Under the pieces are notes generated by a model, which was not told the origin of the DNA, made no database searches, and saw only the letters and a list, made by a program, of their open reading frames with translations. A stretch of DNA of 64,000 nucleotides from Methylobacterium sp. SyP6R (lineage in GTDB: Bacteria > Pseudomonadota > Alphaproteobacteria > Rhizobiales > Beijerinckiaceae): assembly GCF_019216885.1 (NCBI RefSeq), contig NZ_JAAQRC020000002.1:1-64000 (forward strand). The letters run 5' to 3'. Position numbers and translations under genes: made by a program. Shown one piece after another: positions 18,503 through 27,227 of this stretch (position 1 is the stretch's first letter; the number at the start of each line of letters is the position of its first letter).

Positions 18503-20214
18503 CACACCGCCGCACCCTCCCGCCGGATCAGGTCGGCGATGCGCTCGGCGATCATCACGGTCGGGATGTTGGTGTTGGCCCGGGGGATCGTCGGCATCAG
18601 GGAGGCGTCGCAGACGCTCACATGGTCGATGCCGCGCACCCGGCCGGCGCCGTCGCAGACGCTCATCGGGTCGTCGGCGGCGCCCATGCGGCAGGTGCCG
18701 GAGGGGTGCCAGGTGCCGCCGACCTCGGCGGCGACGAAGGCGGCGAGCGCCCGCTCGTCGCCGAGCAGGCGCTCCAGCGTGATGCCTTGCGTGACGAGGC
18801 CGTGGATCAGCGCGGCGCGAGCCGGGCCGGCGATGTCGAGGAGCCCCGACAGGACCCCCCGCTGCGCCGCCGGCCAGGGCCTCGGCGCTGCCGCCCGGGC
18901 GACCCGCGGCGAATAGCTCGCCGGGAAGACCGGGCCGCGGAGACCCGCCAGGGCGGGATCGCCGAGGGCCCGGGCGCCCAGGCGGACCGCGTCCATCAGC
19001 CGGGTGAGGTCGCGGGGATCGGACAGCATGCGGAAATCGACCTGCGGCTCGGTCCGCGGGTCGGGCGAGCCCAGCGTGACCTCGCCGCGCGAATACGACT
19101 TGTTGACCCAGAAGAAGATCCCGCCGATCCGGTGGCCCAAGCTGTGCCAGCCGGTCCGCGACAGGATCGCGCCGTGCATGTCCCCGTCCGGCGTGCCGGA
19201 CAGGCCCGAGGAATAGCGCAGGATCGCCTGCTCGTGATGCTCGCCCCGGTCGCGGACCCGGCCGGCGCGGGTCAGGTAGGCCGAGACCGCGATCGAGGGA
19301 TGCTCCATCAGGTTGCGGCCGATGCCCGGCCGGTCGGCGATCACGCCCACTCCGTGCCGGCGCAGCATCGCCCCGGGCCCGACGCCGCTGCGCATCAGCA
19401 GGGCCGGGCTGTGGATCGCGCCCGCCGCCACCACGACGTGGTCGGCGGACATCGTTTCCGAGGGGCCGCCACCGAGCGGCGCCACCACGGCGCCGACCGC
19501 CCGCCGTCCCTCGAACAGGATCCGCTCGGCGAGCAGGCCGGTGCGCACGGTGAGATTCTTTCGCGCCCGCACCGCCGGGGTGAGATAGGCGATCGAGACC
19601 GGCACCCGCTCGCCCTCATCCGAGATCGCGGTCGTGCCGACATAGACCCCGTCGCGCCACGGGCCGTTCTGGTCGGCCCCGGCCGGATGGCCTTGTGCCT
19701 GGAGCGCCCGCATCGTCGCGGCGACGAAGGGCGAGAGCTGATCCGGCTTGGCCCGGCGGATCGGCAGCGGCCCGTCCCGGCCGTGCAGCTCCCCGTCGCG
19801 ATCGCGGTCGGATTCGAGCTTGCGGAAATAGGGCAGGCAGGTCTCCCACGACCAGCCCTCGGCGCCGAGCGCGCCCCACTCGTCGTAATCGCCGGGCGCG
19901 CCGCGATTGGCCATCATGGCGTTGATCGCCGAGCCGCCGCCGAGGCGCCGCGCCTGCTCGTAGCGCCGCGGCGGCGGTGCTTCTGGCCGGTTGCCGGCCG
20001 GCGCCCCCATCCGGGCTTTCAGCGCCGGCCAGATGTTGCGCGGGTCGAGATAGGCCCGGCCGGGATAACGGCTGCGGATCTCCGGCGGCATTCCCGCCGC
20101 GGTCAGGTCGTCGCCCGCCTCCACCAGGGTGACGCGGAACGACGGTTCCTCGGAGAGCCGCGCGGCCAGCACGCAGCCCGCCGAGCCGCCGCCGAGGATC
20201 AGGATCGCGGTCAT
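18502..20214 (-). CDS. GMC-family FAD oxidoreductase
   Basis: A 570-aa glucose-methanol-choline oxidoreductase that oxidises an alcohol (or similar) with FAD. The N-terminal dinucleotide-binding motif is LGGGSAGCVLAARL. The C-terminal catalytic region has GTWHPSGTCRMG with the active-site His, followed by VCDASLMPTIPRANTNIPT. It is the last gene of the polyamine-type transport operon and overlaps the permease stop as ATGA. No signal peptide is visible, so it is cytoplasmic or peripheral. Choline dehydrogenase-like enzymes are the nearest family; the operon suggests an amino-alcohol or aldehyde product of amine oxidation. Confidence 0.9.
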   Translation of the reverse strand: MTAILILGGGSAGCVLAARLSEEPSFRVTLVEAGDDLTAAGMPPEIRSRYPGRAYLDPRNIWPALKARMGAPAGNRPEAPPPRRYEQARRLGGGSAINAMMANRGAPGDYDEWGALGAEGWSWETCLPYFRKLESDRDRDGELHGRDGPLPIRRAKPDQLSPFVAATMRALQAQGHPAGADQNGPWRDGVYVGTTAISDEGERVPVSIAYLTPAVRARKNLTVRTGLLAERILFEGRRAVGAVVAPLGGGPSETMSADHVVVAAGAIHSPALLMRSGVGPGAMLRRHGVGVIADRPGIGRNLMEHPSIAVSAYLTRAGRVRDRGEHHEQAILRYSSGLSGTPDGDMHGAILSRTGWHSLGHRIGGIFFWVNKSYSRGEVTLGSPDPRTEPQVDFRMLSDPRDLTRLMDAVRLGARALGDPALAGLRGPVFPASYSPRVARAAAPRPWPAAQRGVLSGLLDIAGPARAALIHGLVTQGITLERLLGDERALAAFVAAEVGGTWHPSGTCRMGAADDPMSVCDGAGRVRGIDHVSVCDASLMPTIPRANTNIPTVMIAERIADLIRREGAAV

Positions 20215-21005
20215 GACCGGGTGGACGACTTGCGGGCGCTCAGGCTCGCCAGCACCACCACCATCAGCGAGGCGGCGGTCAGCAGCGACGAGATCGCCGC
20301 GATGGTGGGGTCGATCTCGTCGCGCAGCGACGTGAACATCCGCTTCGTCAGGGTCTGGTTCTGGCCGCCGGCGATGAAGATCGCCACCACGGTCTCGTCG
20401 AGGGCCGAGATGAAGGCGAACAGGGCCCCCGAGACCACGCTCGGGCGGATCTGCGGCAGGGTGACGTTGAGGAAGGCGCGCAGGCGGTTCATGCCGAGGC
20501 TGCGCGCCACCATCTCCTGCGCCGGGTCGAAGCCGCGCAGGCCCGCCAGCACCGAGGTGACGACGTAGGGCGTGGCCAGCATCACGTTGGCGAGCACCAG
20601 CCCCGGCAGCGTGGCGAGCAGCCCGGTCTTGGCGAAGACGAAGAACACGCCGATACCCGTGATGACGATCGGCACGACCAGCGGCAGGAGCAGGATCACC
20701 GTCAGGCTGCGGGCGAGCCGCGACCCGCTCATGCTGAGCGCGTAGGCCGCCGCCGTCCCGATCAGCGTCGCGCCGAGAGCGGTGGCGAGCGCGACCCCGA
20801 GGCTGACCCGCGCCGCCTGCATCCAGGCCGGGCTGCCGAAAAACGCCTCGTACCAGCGCAGCGAGAAGCCGGGCGGCGGGAAGGTGAGGAACCGGGCGTT
20901 CGAGAACGACATCGGCACCACGATCAGGATCGGCACCACCAGGAACAGCAGCACCAGGGCGACGACGGTGCCGAGCGTGAGGCGGGCGAGAAGCGAGGCC
21001 GGCAT
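20211..21005 (-). CDS. Polyamine-type ABC transporter permease (PotC family)
   Basis: A 264-aa permease with six hydrophobic helices. It has the family segment EEMVARSLGMNRLRAF-like loop, read here as QEMVARSLGMNRLRAFLNVT near residue 185, which docks on the ATPase. The start ATG lies within the stop of the upstream permease (one-base overlap region), so the pair is coupled. SFSNARFLTFPPPGFSLRWY near residue 35 is typical of PotC/YdcV proteins. Confidence 0.92.
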   Translation of the reverse strand: MPASLLARLTLGTVVALVLLFLVVPILIVVPMSFSNARFLTFPPPGFSLRWYEAFFGSPAWMQAARVSLGVALATALGATLIGTAAAYALSMSGSRLARSLTVILLLPLVVPIVITGIGVFFVFAKTGLLATLPGLVLANVMLATPYVVTSVLAGLRGFDPAQEMVARSLGMNRLRAFLNVTLPQIRPSVVSGALFAFISALDETVVAIFIAGGQNQTLTKRMFTSLRDEIDPTIAAISSLLTAASLMVVVLASLSARKSSTRS

Positions 21006-21874
21006 CAGCGGGCTCCCATGATGCGCTCGAGGGGAACCACCCGGGAGGCGAGCCAGAACAGGGCGGCCACGCAGACCAGCAGCACGACCCCGATGGCGCT
21101 CGCCGCGCCCCACTGGTTGTAGAGCTCGACGTTGCGGCTCACCAGCATCGACACCATGAAGGTGCGCCCGCCGCCGAGCAGCTCCGGCGTGATGTAGAAG
21201 CCGAGCGCCAGCACGAAGACCAGCACCGTGCCGGCGACCACGCCCGGCATCGACAGCGGCAGGAACACCCGCAGGAAGACGTGGAGCGGACCGCCGCCGA
21301 GGCTGGCGCCGGCCAGCATCAGGTCGCGGGGGATGCGCTGCATCGTGGCGTAGAGCGGCAGCACCATGAAGGGCAGCAGGATGTGCAGGGTGGCCAGCAC
21401 CGTGCCGAACTCGTTGTTGATGAGCGCGATCGGCTGGTCGGTGAGGCCGAGCCCCTGGAGCATGCCGTTCACGAGGCCCCGGCGCTGCAAGAGCACCATC
21501 CAAGCATAGGCGCGCACCAGCACGCTGGTCCAGAACGGCAGGATCACCAGGCCGAGCACCACGACGCTCCAGCGCCGCGGCAGGGTCGCCGCCGCGAACG
21601 CCACGGGATAGCCGAGAAGAACTGCCAGCACCGTGACGGTGAGCGCGATGCGGAAGGTGAGCAGGAAGCTGCGCCAGTAGATGTCCTCGGTGAGGAAGCG
21701 CCGGTAATGCTCGAGGGTGAAGGCTCCGTCGGCGGTGACCGACTGCACGGCGAGCCAGGCGAGCGGCACCACGAGGAGCGCCGTGACCACGGCGAGGGCG
21801 GGGCTGAGCAGCGCGAGGACGAGGAGTTGCTCGCGCCGCTCATGCCGCCGCAGGGCGGGGCTGGATGAGGTCAT
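21005..21874 (-). CDS. Polyamine-type ABC transporter permease (PotB family)
   Basis: A 289-aa permease with six predicted helices, partner of the PotC-type subunit. TLPRRWSVVVLGLVILPFWTS near residue 95 and the PRDLMLAGASLGGGPLHVFL loop near 195 are family hallmarks. Upstream, a 503-base gap containing an interrupted palindrome and an inserted foldback element separates it from the binding-protein gene. Expression of the permeases may therefore depend on read-through or on a promoter in that gap. Confidence 0.92.
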   Translation of the reverse strand: MTSSSPALRRHERREQLLVLALLSPALAVVTALLVVPLAWLAVQSVTADGAFTLEHYRRFLTEDIYWRSFLLTFRIALTVTVLAVLLGYPVAFAAATLPRRWSVVVLGLVILPFWTSVLVRAYAWMVLLQRRGLVNGMLQGLGLTDQPIALINNEFGTVLATLHILLPFMVLPLYATMQRIPRDLMLAGASLGGGPLHVFLRVFLPLSMPGVVAGTVLVFVLALGFYITPELLGGGRTFMVSMLVSRNVELYNQWGAASAIGVVLLVCVAALFWLASRVVPLERIMGAR

Positions 21875-21947
21875 GGCGGGGTGTCCGAAGGCATGGACTC
21901 GGCTGGGTCACGGAAAGGGCGGAACGTCGCCACCGCGAACCCTCCCC

Positions 21948-21957
21948 CCTCTGCGGG
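21948..21957. repeat. Target-site duplication, left
   Basis: CCTCTGCGGG, repeated exactly at 22194-22203. Joining the flanks across one copy restores the unbroken CCCTCTGCGGGGGAGG arm seen in the other family C repeats. Confidence 0.85.
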
Positions 21958-22193
21958 CTAGCATGTTCACACATCTCGGTTTGAGCGCTTTTCCCTCAAA
22001 GGTAGCGCGCCTCTCCTCCCCCTTGTGGGGAGGAGTTGGAGGTGGGGGTGGTGCCGGAGGAGACTCAGCGGTGCCTCCTGCACCACCCCCACGCGGGATC
22101 TTCGATCCCCATAACCCCTCCCCACAAGGGGGAGGGGAAAGCGCGCACCTTTACAGGGGGTTAGCTCTCTGAGGAGAAGTGTGAATCCGCTAG
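21958..22193. mobile_element. 236-bp MITE-like foldback element
   Basis: The ends are inverted: CTAGCATGTTCACAC at the left and GTGTGAATCCGCTAG at the right (12 of 15 bases match when inverted). The arms continue inward with GCGCGCCTCTCCTCCCCCTTG against CCCACAAGGGGGAGGGG..GCGCGC, and the centre (GTGGGGGTGGT against ACCACCCCCAC) also pairs, so the whole element folds into one hairpin. It has no coding capacity, so it would need a transposase supplied in trans. Flanking 10-base direct repeats mark insertion by transposition. It lies between two genes of one operon. Confidence 0.8.
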
Positions 22194-22203
22194 CCTCTGC
22201 GGG
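22194..22203. repeat. Target-site duplication, right
   Basis: CCTCTGCGGG, identical to 21948-21957 on the other side of the foldback element. Confidence 0.85.
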
Positions 22204-22377
22204 GGAGGGTGGTCCCTGCGTCAGCAGGGGCCGGGAGAGGGGCAGCGCGACGCTGATCCAGAGGGCGCCCGTCAGACCGGTTCAGTGACTTCCGGAAGCG
22301 GCGTCCCCTCTCCCGGCCCCCTCCGGGGGCCACCCTCCCCCGCAGAGGGGGGAGGGTTCAGGAAGGCGGCGCGCGCC

Positions 22378-23418
22378 CTACTTCTTCTGCACGAAATCCG
22401 CCCAGCGCTTGAGCGCCGCCTCGCCGGCTTCCGAGGTCCACCACTCGGCCGAGAGCACCGCCTGCTTCCTGGCGTTGTCCGGCGCGCTCGGCAGCTTGGC
22501 GGCCAGCGCGGCCGGGATGATGCCGGTGTCGAAGGCCGCCGGGTTGCCCGGGCCGTAGGGGATGTTGAGCGGCAGGTTGGCCTGGAGCTTCGGGTCGATC
22601 GCCTGGTTGACGAACTTCACCGCGGTGGCGAGGTTCGGGGCGTTCTTCAGGATGCAGAGCGAGGTGTTCTGCAGGATGCCCTGGTTGAAGCTGAAATCGG
22701 CATCCGCGCCGGCCTCCATCACCGCGGCGGCGCGGCCGTTCCAGATCATCTCCATGTCGACCTCGCCGCCCTGGAGCAAGAGCGCCGACTGGCCGCCGGA
22801 GGTCCACCAGACCGCGATGTGCGGCTTGATCTGTTCGAGCTTGCGGAAGGCCCGGTCGACGTCGAGGGGGTAGAGCTTGTCGGGCGCCACGCCGTCGGCC
22901 ATCAAGGCGGCCTCCAAGGTCGCCAGCGGGTGGTTGCGCAAGGCGCGGGCGCCCGGAAACTTCTTCACGTCCCAGAAATCGGCCCAGCTCTGCGGCGGGT
23001 TCTTGCCGTACTTGGATTTGTTGTAGGCAAGAACGCTCGAATAGAACTCGTAGGGCACCGAATAGTCGGTCTTGTACAGGGCCGGGATCGCGGCGGCGTT
23101 CGGGATCTTCGAGAAGTCGAGCTTCTCGATCAGCCCGGCCTTGCCGCCGCGCACGCAATCCTGGGTCGGGGTGTCGACCACGTCCCAGGTCGGCTTGCCG
23201 GTCGCGCCTTGGGTGCGGATCACCGGCCAGGCATCGGGGGCACTGTCCTGGTTGATGGTGATGCCGAGCGCCTTGGCGGCCGGATCGAGGATCGCCACCG
23301 TCTGGGCCTGCTGGTAGGCGCCGCCCTGCGACACGAAGGTGATCTGCTCGGCGGCGAGCGCCGGGGCGGCCGTGCCGAGGAGGCAGGCCAGGACGGTGGT
23401 TCGAATCAGCGACGCCAT
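22378..23418 (-). CDS. Polyamine-type ABC transporter substrate-binding protein
   Basis: A 346-aa periplasmic protein of the PotD/PotF/YdcS class. It has a signal peptide (MASLIRTTVLACLLGTAAPALA, cleavage near residue 22), then ITFVSQGGAYQQAQT. WDVVDTPTQDCVRGGKAGLIEKLDFSKIPN is a typical PotD-like domain-1 stretch, and VPYEFYSSVLAYN follows. It lies between the oxidoreductase gene upstream and the two permeases downstream. The ligand is likely a polyamine or related amine, by family and context. Confidence 0.9.
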   Translation of the reverse strand: MASLIRTTVLACLLGTAAPALAAEQITFVSQGGAYQQAQTVAILDPAAKALGITINQDSAPDAWPVIRTQGATGKPTWDVVDTPTQDCVRGGKAGLIEKLDFSKIPNAAAIPALYKTDYSVPYEFYSSVLAYNKSKYGKNPPQSWADFWDVKKFPGARALRNHPLATLEAALMADGVAPDKLYPLDVDRAFRKLEQIKPHIAVWWTSGGQSALLLQGGEVDMEMIWNGRAAAVMEAGADADFSFNQGILQNTSLCILKNAPNLATAVKFVNQAIDPKLQANLPLNIPYGPGNPAAFDTGIIPAALAAKLPSAPDNARKQAVLSAEWWTSEAGEAALKRWADFVQKK

Positions 23419-23449
23419 CTCGACTTCCCCTCTATGTTGAGGCCGTACC

Positions 23450-24751
23450 CTAACGGCCGATCGAATCCAGGAACTGGTACCAGCCGGCGACGAGCCGGAT
23501 CACCGGCTCGCGCAAGCCGTAGAACGGGACGGGCTGGAAGCCGCGGGCGCCGAGCAGCGCCACGTCCGGGCTCTCGCCGAGGGCGAAGGCGGCGGCGAGG
23601 CCTCCCAGGTGGCTCGACATCGCGACCCCGGCCCCGTTGTAGCCCATGGCGAAGCTGACCCGGTCGTCGAGCCGGCCGACATGCGGCAGGGCGTCGAGGG
23701 TCATCCCGACGAGGCCCGACCAGCGATAGGCGATGGCTGTATCGGCGAGCGCCGGGAAGGTGCGCACCATCGCCTGCCGCAAGGTCGCGAAGGCGGCCTC
23801 GGAATCGGAGCGCCCGAAGGCGCCGCGGCCGCCGAACACCATCCGGCCATCGACCATGCGGAACCAGCGCATCATCCGCCGCGTCTCGACATAGATCCGC
23901 CGGCTCGGCAGGATCGCGGCGCGCAGGTTGTCGGACAAGGGCTCGGTGGCGAGGATCGCGCTGCGGAACGGGATCAGGCGGGTGCGCAAGGACGCGCCCG
24001 CCCCGGTGAGATCGGTGTAGCCGTTCGTCGCCACGATCACCTGGCGCGCCCGCACCGAGCCGCCCGGCGTCTCGACCCTTATGCCGCCGGCCTCGCGGTG
24101 GAAGCGGGTCGCCGGGCTCGCCTCGTGGATCGCGATGCCCCGGTCGGCGACCGCCCGGGCGAGGCCGCTTGCGTAGTTGAGCGGGTGCAGCCCCCCGGCC
24201 TTCGTCGAGAGCACGCCGCCGACGAAATCCTGCGACCCGGTCTCCGCCGCCACCGCCTCGCGGGACAGGACGGAGACGGAGCCGTCGCCCATCTCCCGGC
24301 GCATCCACTCGCTGTCGGCGACCGTCGCCGCCAGGGTGGCGGGCGTGTGGGCGCATTTGAGCTGGCCGACCCGGGCGTAGTTGGCTTCCGTGATGCCGTG
24401 CTCGGCGATCAGCCGCTCCAGGGTCTCGACCGAGTCGTACGCGATCGCGTGCATGCGCTTGGCGACGGCAAGCCCGTGCCGGGCCGCGATCGCCTGGAAC
24501 GACGGGCGGTACTTCGCCGAGACGACGCCGCCGTTTCGCCCGCTGGCGCCCCAACCGATCGCGTTGGCCTCCAGCACCACCGCCCGCTCGCCGCGCGCGG
24601 CCAAAGCCAGGGCCGCCGAGAGGCCGGTATAGCCGCCGCCGACGACCGCGACATCCGCCTGGACGTCGCCGTCGAGCGGCCCGAAGCGCCCGGCCGGCAC
24701 GGCGCCGGCGGCCCAGAGCGAGGCGGCCGGAGGCTTCGGGAAGGCCGTCAT
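23450..24751 (-). CDS. FAD-dependent amine oxidoreductase (DAO/PuuB family)
   Basis: A 433-aa cytoplasmic flavoprotein of the D-amino-acid oxidase superfamily, closest in style to gamma-glutamylputrescine oxidase PuuB. The N-terminus has the FAD-binding DVAVVGGGYTGLSAALALAARG and then GWGASGRNGG near residue 80, the latter a PuuB-type mark. The C-terminal FAMGYNGAGVAMSSHLGG closes the flavin site. It starts two bases before the HAD gene stop upstream and is followed by the binding-protein gene. It probably oxidises the imported amine or its conjugate. Confidence 0.9.
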   Translation of the reverse strand: MTAFPKPPAASLWAAGAVPAGRFGPLDGDVQADVAVVGGGYTGLSAALALAARGERAVVLEANAIGWGASGRNGGVVSAKYRPSFQAIAARHGLAVAKRMHAIAYDSVETLERLIAEHGITEANYARVGQLKCAHTPATLAATVADSEWMRREMGDGSVSVLSREAVAAETGSQDFVGGVLSTKAGGLHPLNYASGLARAVADRGIAIHEASPATRFHREAGGIRVETPGGSVRARQVIVATNGYTDLTGAGASLRTRLIPFRSAILATEPLSDNLRAAILPSRRIYVETRRMMRWFRMVDGRMVFGGRGAFGRSDSEAAFATLRQAMVRTFPALADTAIAYRWSGLVGMTLDALPHVGRLDDRVSFAMGYNGAGVAMSSHLGGLAAAFALGESPDVALLGARGFQPVPFYGLREPVIRLVAGWYQFLDSIGR

Positions 24752-24753
24752 CG

Positions 24754-25488
24754 TCAGGCCGCCTGCCGGGCGGCGGCGGCGAAGGCCGCATCGGCGGCGT
24801 CGGCGAGCTTTTCGAGCGTCGGGAAGTGATAGTCGGGCGTGGTCAGCCGCTCGGGCTCGGGCGTGCCGCCGAATCCTTCGAGGCCCTGGCGGCGCTCGAT
24901 CCAGCAGACGGTGTAGCCGAGGTCCCGGGCGATGCCGATGTCGTGGTACTGGCTCTGGGCGACGTGGAGCATGTCGCTCTGCTTGTAGCCGAAGGCCGAT
25001 TGGCGGCCGCGGTTGAAAGCGAAGAATTGCGGATTGGGCTTGGCGACCCCGGCCTCGTCGTAGGTGACGCTGTCGTGGAACGGGCCGCCGAGGGTGTGGG
25101 AATAGAACGAGAAGGCCGAGCGGTCGGCATTGGTCATCGCGACGAGGCGGTAATGCTTGCGCAGGCGCTTCAGGGCCGCGACCGAATCCGAGAAGGCCGG
25201 CCAGCGCAGCACCGAGAGCTGGAAGGCGTCGGCATCGGCGTCCGAGTTCGGGAAGCCGAGTTCCTTGGCGACGTGGCGGTAGACGTCGGCGAAGACCTCG
25301 CTCGACCGCTCGTAGTTCAGCTCGCGGCCCTTGAGGTAGGAGGCGAAGATCGTCGCGTCGCTCAACTCCGCCGGACTGCGGCCGGACACCGCGCGCAGAT
25401 GGTCGAGGATGCCCTTCTCGAAGTCGATCAGGGTGCCGACGACGTCGAAGGTGAGGACCTTGAAGGTATCGAGGGAGGGGGCGGGCAT
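24754..25488 (-). CDS. HAD-superfamily hydrolase, haloacid dehalogenase type II-like
   Basis: A 244-aa HAD protein. The nucleophile is D15 in LTFDVVGTL; the second acidic residue of the usual DxD phosphatase motif is replaced by Val. This is as in type II 2-haloacid dehalogenases (DxYGT) rather than phosphatases. TNADRSAF (motif II) and the Lys in AGVAKPNPQFF (motif III) are present. The ATG at 25488 has AAGGAC upstream. It is sandwiched in the amine-transport operon, so its natural substrate may be unrelated to haloacids; a role in an amine-oxidation by-product step is possible but speculative. Confidence 0.85.
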   Translation of the reverse strand: MPAPSLDTFKVLTFDVVGTLIDFEKGILDHLRAVSGRSPAELSDATIFASYLKGRELNYERSSEVFADVYRHVAKELGFPNSDADADAFQLSVLRWPAFSDSVAALKRLRKHYRLVAMTNADRSAFSFYSHTLGGPFHDSVTYDEAGVAKPNPQFFAFNRGRQSAFGYKQSDMLHVAQSQYHDIGIARDLGYTVCWIERRQGLEGFGGTPEPERLTTPDYHFPTLEKLADAADAAFAAAARQAA

Positions 25489-25525
25489 GGGGTCGTCCTT
25501 TTCGTAAGGCGAGGAGGGGAGGGGG

Positions 25526-26650
25526 TCAGGCGGATTCCGCCGGGACGACGATCGTGTCCTGGGGATGGAGGAGGGCGGTGATCGCGCCGCCGGGGGCGGG
25601 GATCGCGAGGCGTCCGGCATGGTGGGCCGGCTGGCGCAGGGAGATCTCGGGCCCGCCATCGAGGGCGACGAACACCCGCAGGCTCTCGCCCTGGTAGACG
25701 ACGTCGGTGACGCGGCCCGTCAGGCGGTTGTAGCCCTCGGGGGCCGTGTCGCCCGCCACGATCAGCTTCTCGGTCTGGATCGCCAGCAGCAGGGCCTCGC
25801 CCGCCGGCAGCGGCCGGGCGCTGCGCAGGGGGGTGGGCCCGAGCGCGACGGCGTCGGACCCCGCGCGGGTCACCGGAACCAGGGTCGATTCGCCGATGAA
25901 GCTCGCCACGAAGGCGCTCATCGGCCGGTCGTGCAGGCGCTCGGGCGTGTCGACCTGGGCAAGCCGCCCGCCGCGCAGGATGGCGATGCGGTCGCTCATC
26001 GTCAGCGCCTCGCGCTGGTCGTGGGTGACGTAGATGATGGTGGCTTCGAGCTGCCGGTGCAGGCGCCGCAGCTCGATCTGCATCGTCTCGCGCAGGTGCT
26101 TGTCGAGGGCCGAGAGCGGCTCGTCCATCAGGATCAGCCGCGGCCGGAAGACGATGGCGCGGGCGAGCGCCACGCGCTGGCGCTGGCCGCCGGAGAGCTG
26201 CGAGATCGCCCTCGCCTCGTAGCCGGCGAGTTCCACCATCGCGAGCGCCTCCGCCACCCGCGGACCCCAGGAGGCCTTGGGCTCGCGCCGGGCCCGCAGC
26301 GGGAAGGCGACGTTCTCGGCGACGCTCAGGTGCGGGAACAGGGCGTAGTTCTGGAACACCACGCCGATGTCGCGCTTGTGCGGCGGCAGCACCGTCACGT
26401 CGGCCGCGCCGAAATGCACGCTGCCGGAGGAGGGCACGATGAAGCCGCCGAGGATGCCGAGCAACGTGGTCTTGCCCGAGCCCGAGGGGCCGAGCAGGGA
26501 CAGGAACTCCCCCGGCGCGACGTCGAGCGAGACGTCGTCGAGGGCCGTGAAGGCGCCGTAGCGCCGGGTGGCGTTGCGGATCGATACCCCGACGCTGCCG
26601 CCGGCGAGCGGTCCGCCGCTCACGCCCGAATTCGTGCCCGCTGCCGCCAT
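25526..26650 (-). CDS. Polyamine-type ABC transporter ATP-binding protein (PotA family)
   Basis: A 374-aa ATPase with an N-terminal ABC domain and a C-terminal TOBE domain. Walker A is GPSGSGKTT, the Q-loop GVVFQNYALFPHLSV, the signature LSGGQRQRVALARAI and Walker B LILMDEPLSALD. It is first in a seven-gene reverse-strand operon (ATPase, HAD, PuuB-like oxidase, binding protein, two permeases, GMC oxidase). The initial 20 residues are a Gly/Ser-rich extension. Confidence 0.92.
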   Translation of the reverse strand: MAAAGTNSGVSGGPLAGGSVGVSIRNATRRYGAFTALDDVSLDVAPGEFLSLLGPSGSGKTTLLGILGGFIVPSSGSVHFGAADVTVLPPHKRDIGVVFQNYALFPHLSVAENVAFPLRARREPKASWGPRVAEALAMVELAGYEARAISQLSGGQRQRVALARAIVFRPRLILMDEPLSALDKHLRETMQIELRRLHRQLEATIIYVTHDQREALTMSDRIAILRGGRLAQVDTPERLHDRPMSAFVASFIGESTLVPVTRAGSDAVALGPTPLRSARPLPAGEALLLAIQTEKLIVAGDTAPEGYNRLTGRVTDVVYQGESLRVFVALDGGPEISLRQPAHHAGRLAIPAPGGAITALLHPQDTIVVPAESA

Positions 26651-26815
26651 CGTGGGGTGCCGCCTTCGCGTCCGGTGCCGCCGATGGACCGGATGCTCAC
26701 AAAAGCGCCGCGCCGGTTCAATGTCGAAAGAATCCGCTGCCTCATAACTCCAGGTTATGGGTTGGAATGAAGAGGCACGGGGCTTGGCTGGCTCGCCCGT
26801 GCGCCCCGATGGCGG

Positions 26816-27148
26816 TCAGCCGACGAGATCGTCCAGGGTCAGGTCGAGGGCTCGGGCCAGCTTGCGCAACGTCTCGACGGTCCCTTCCCGGCGCCCCGTC
26901 TCGATCTGCGAGAGAAAGGCCTGGGCGATGCCGGCCTTCTCGGCCAGGGCCGTCGCGGTGAGGCCACGATGCTCACGCCAGACGCGGACGCGGTTCTCGC
27001 CGCTCAGCAAGCGGTCCACCACCTCGACGGGGATCATCTCCTCCTCCCCCGCGGCGAGCCGCCGGCGGAACTCGGCGACGGCCAGGCGATCGGCCTGGGA
27101 TTCGGTATCGTCTTCGGCGGCCAGCACGGCCACGGTCTGTGCGGTCAT
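26816..27148 (-). CDS. XRE-family antitoxin-like DNA-binding protein
   Basis: A 110-aa protein with an acidic N-terminal half and a C-terminal Cro/C1 helix-turn-helix (RVWREHRGLTATALAEKAG, then FLSQIETGRREGTVETLRKL). Proteins of this exact layout usually act as antitoxins encoded just after a RelE/HigB-type toxin. No toxin gene is found on either side here: upstream is a family R repeat and downstream the PotA-type gene. It may be an orphan antitoxin or a plain regulator. The ATG at 27148 with AGGAAAAGAGACG upstream is chosen over a longer reading. Confidence 0.82.
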   Translation of the reverse strand: MTAQTVAVLAAEDDTESQADRLAVAEFRRRLAAGEEEMIPVEVVDRLLSGENRVRVWREHRGLTATALAEKAGIAQAFLSQIETGRREGTVETLRKLARALDLTLDDLVG

Positions 27149-27227
27149 CGTCTCTTTTCCTGAGCGCCTGTTTGAGCGGATCGGTCTGACCAACGCTGAA
27201 AGGGATCATGGGATATCCTATCCTTCC

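Larger units (their letters stand above)
21940..22356. repeat. Family C palindromic repeat, copy 3, interrupted
   Basis: Read on the reverse strand it matches the copies at 9.9 and 13.9 kb, including ACTTCCGGAAGCGGCGTCC and the outer CTCTGCGGGGGAGGG arms. Its left arm is broken after CCTCTGCGGG by the foldback element at 21958-22193 and resumes with the same ten bases. Confidence 0.9.
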
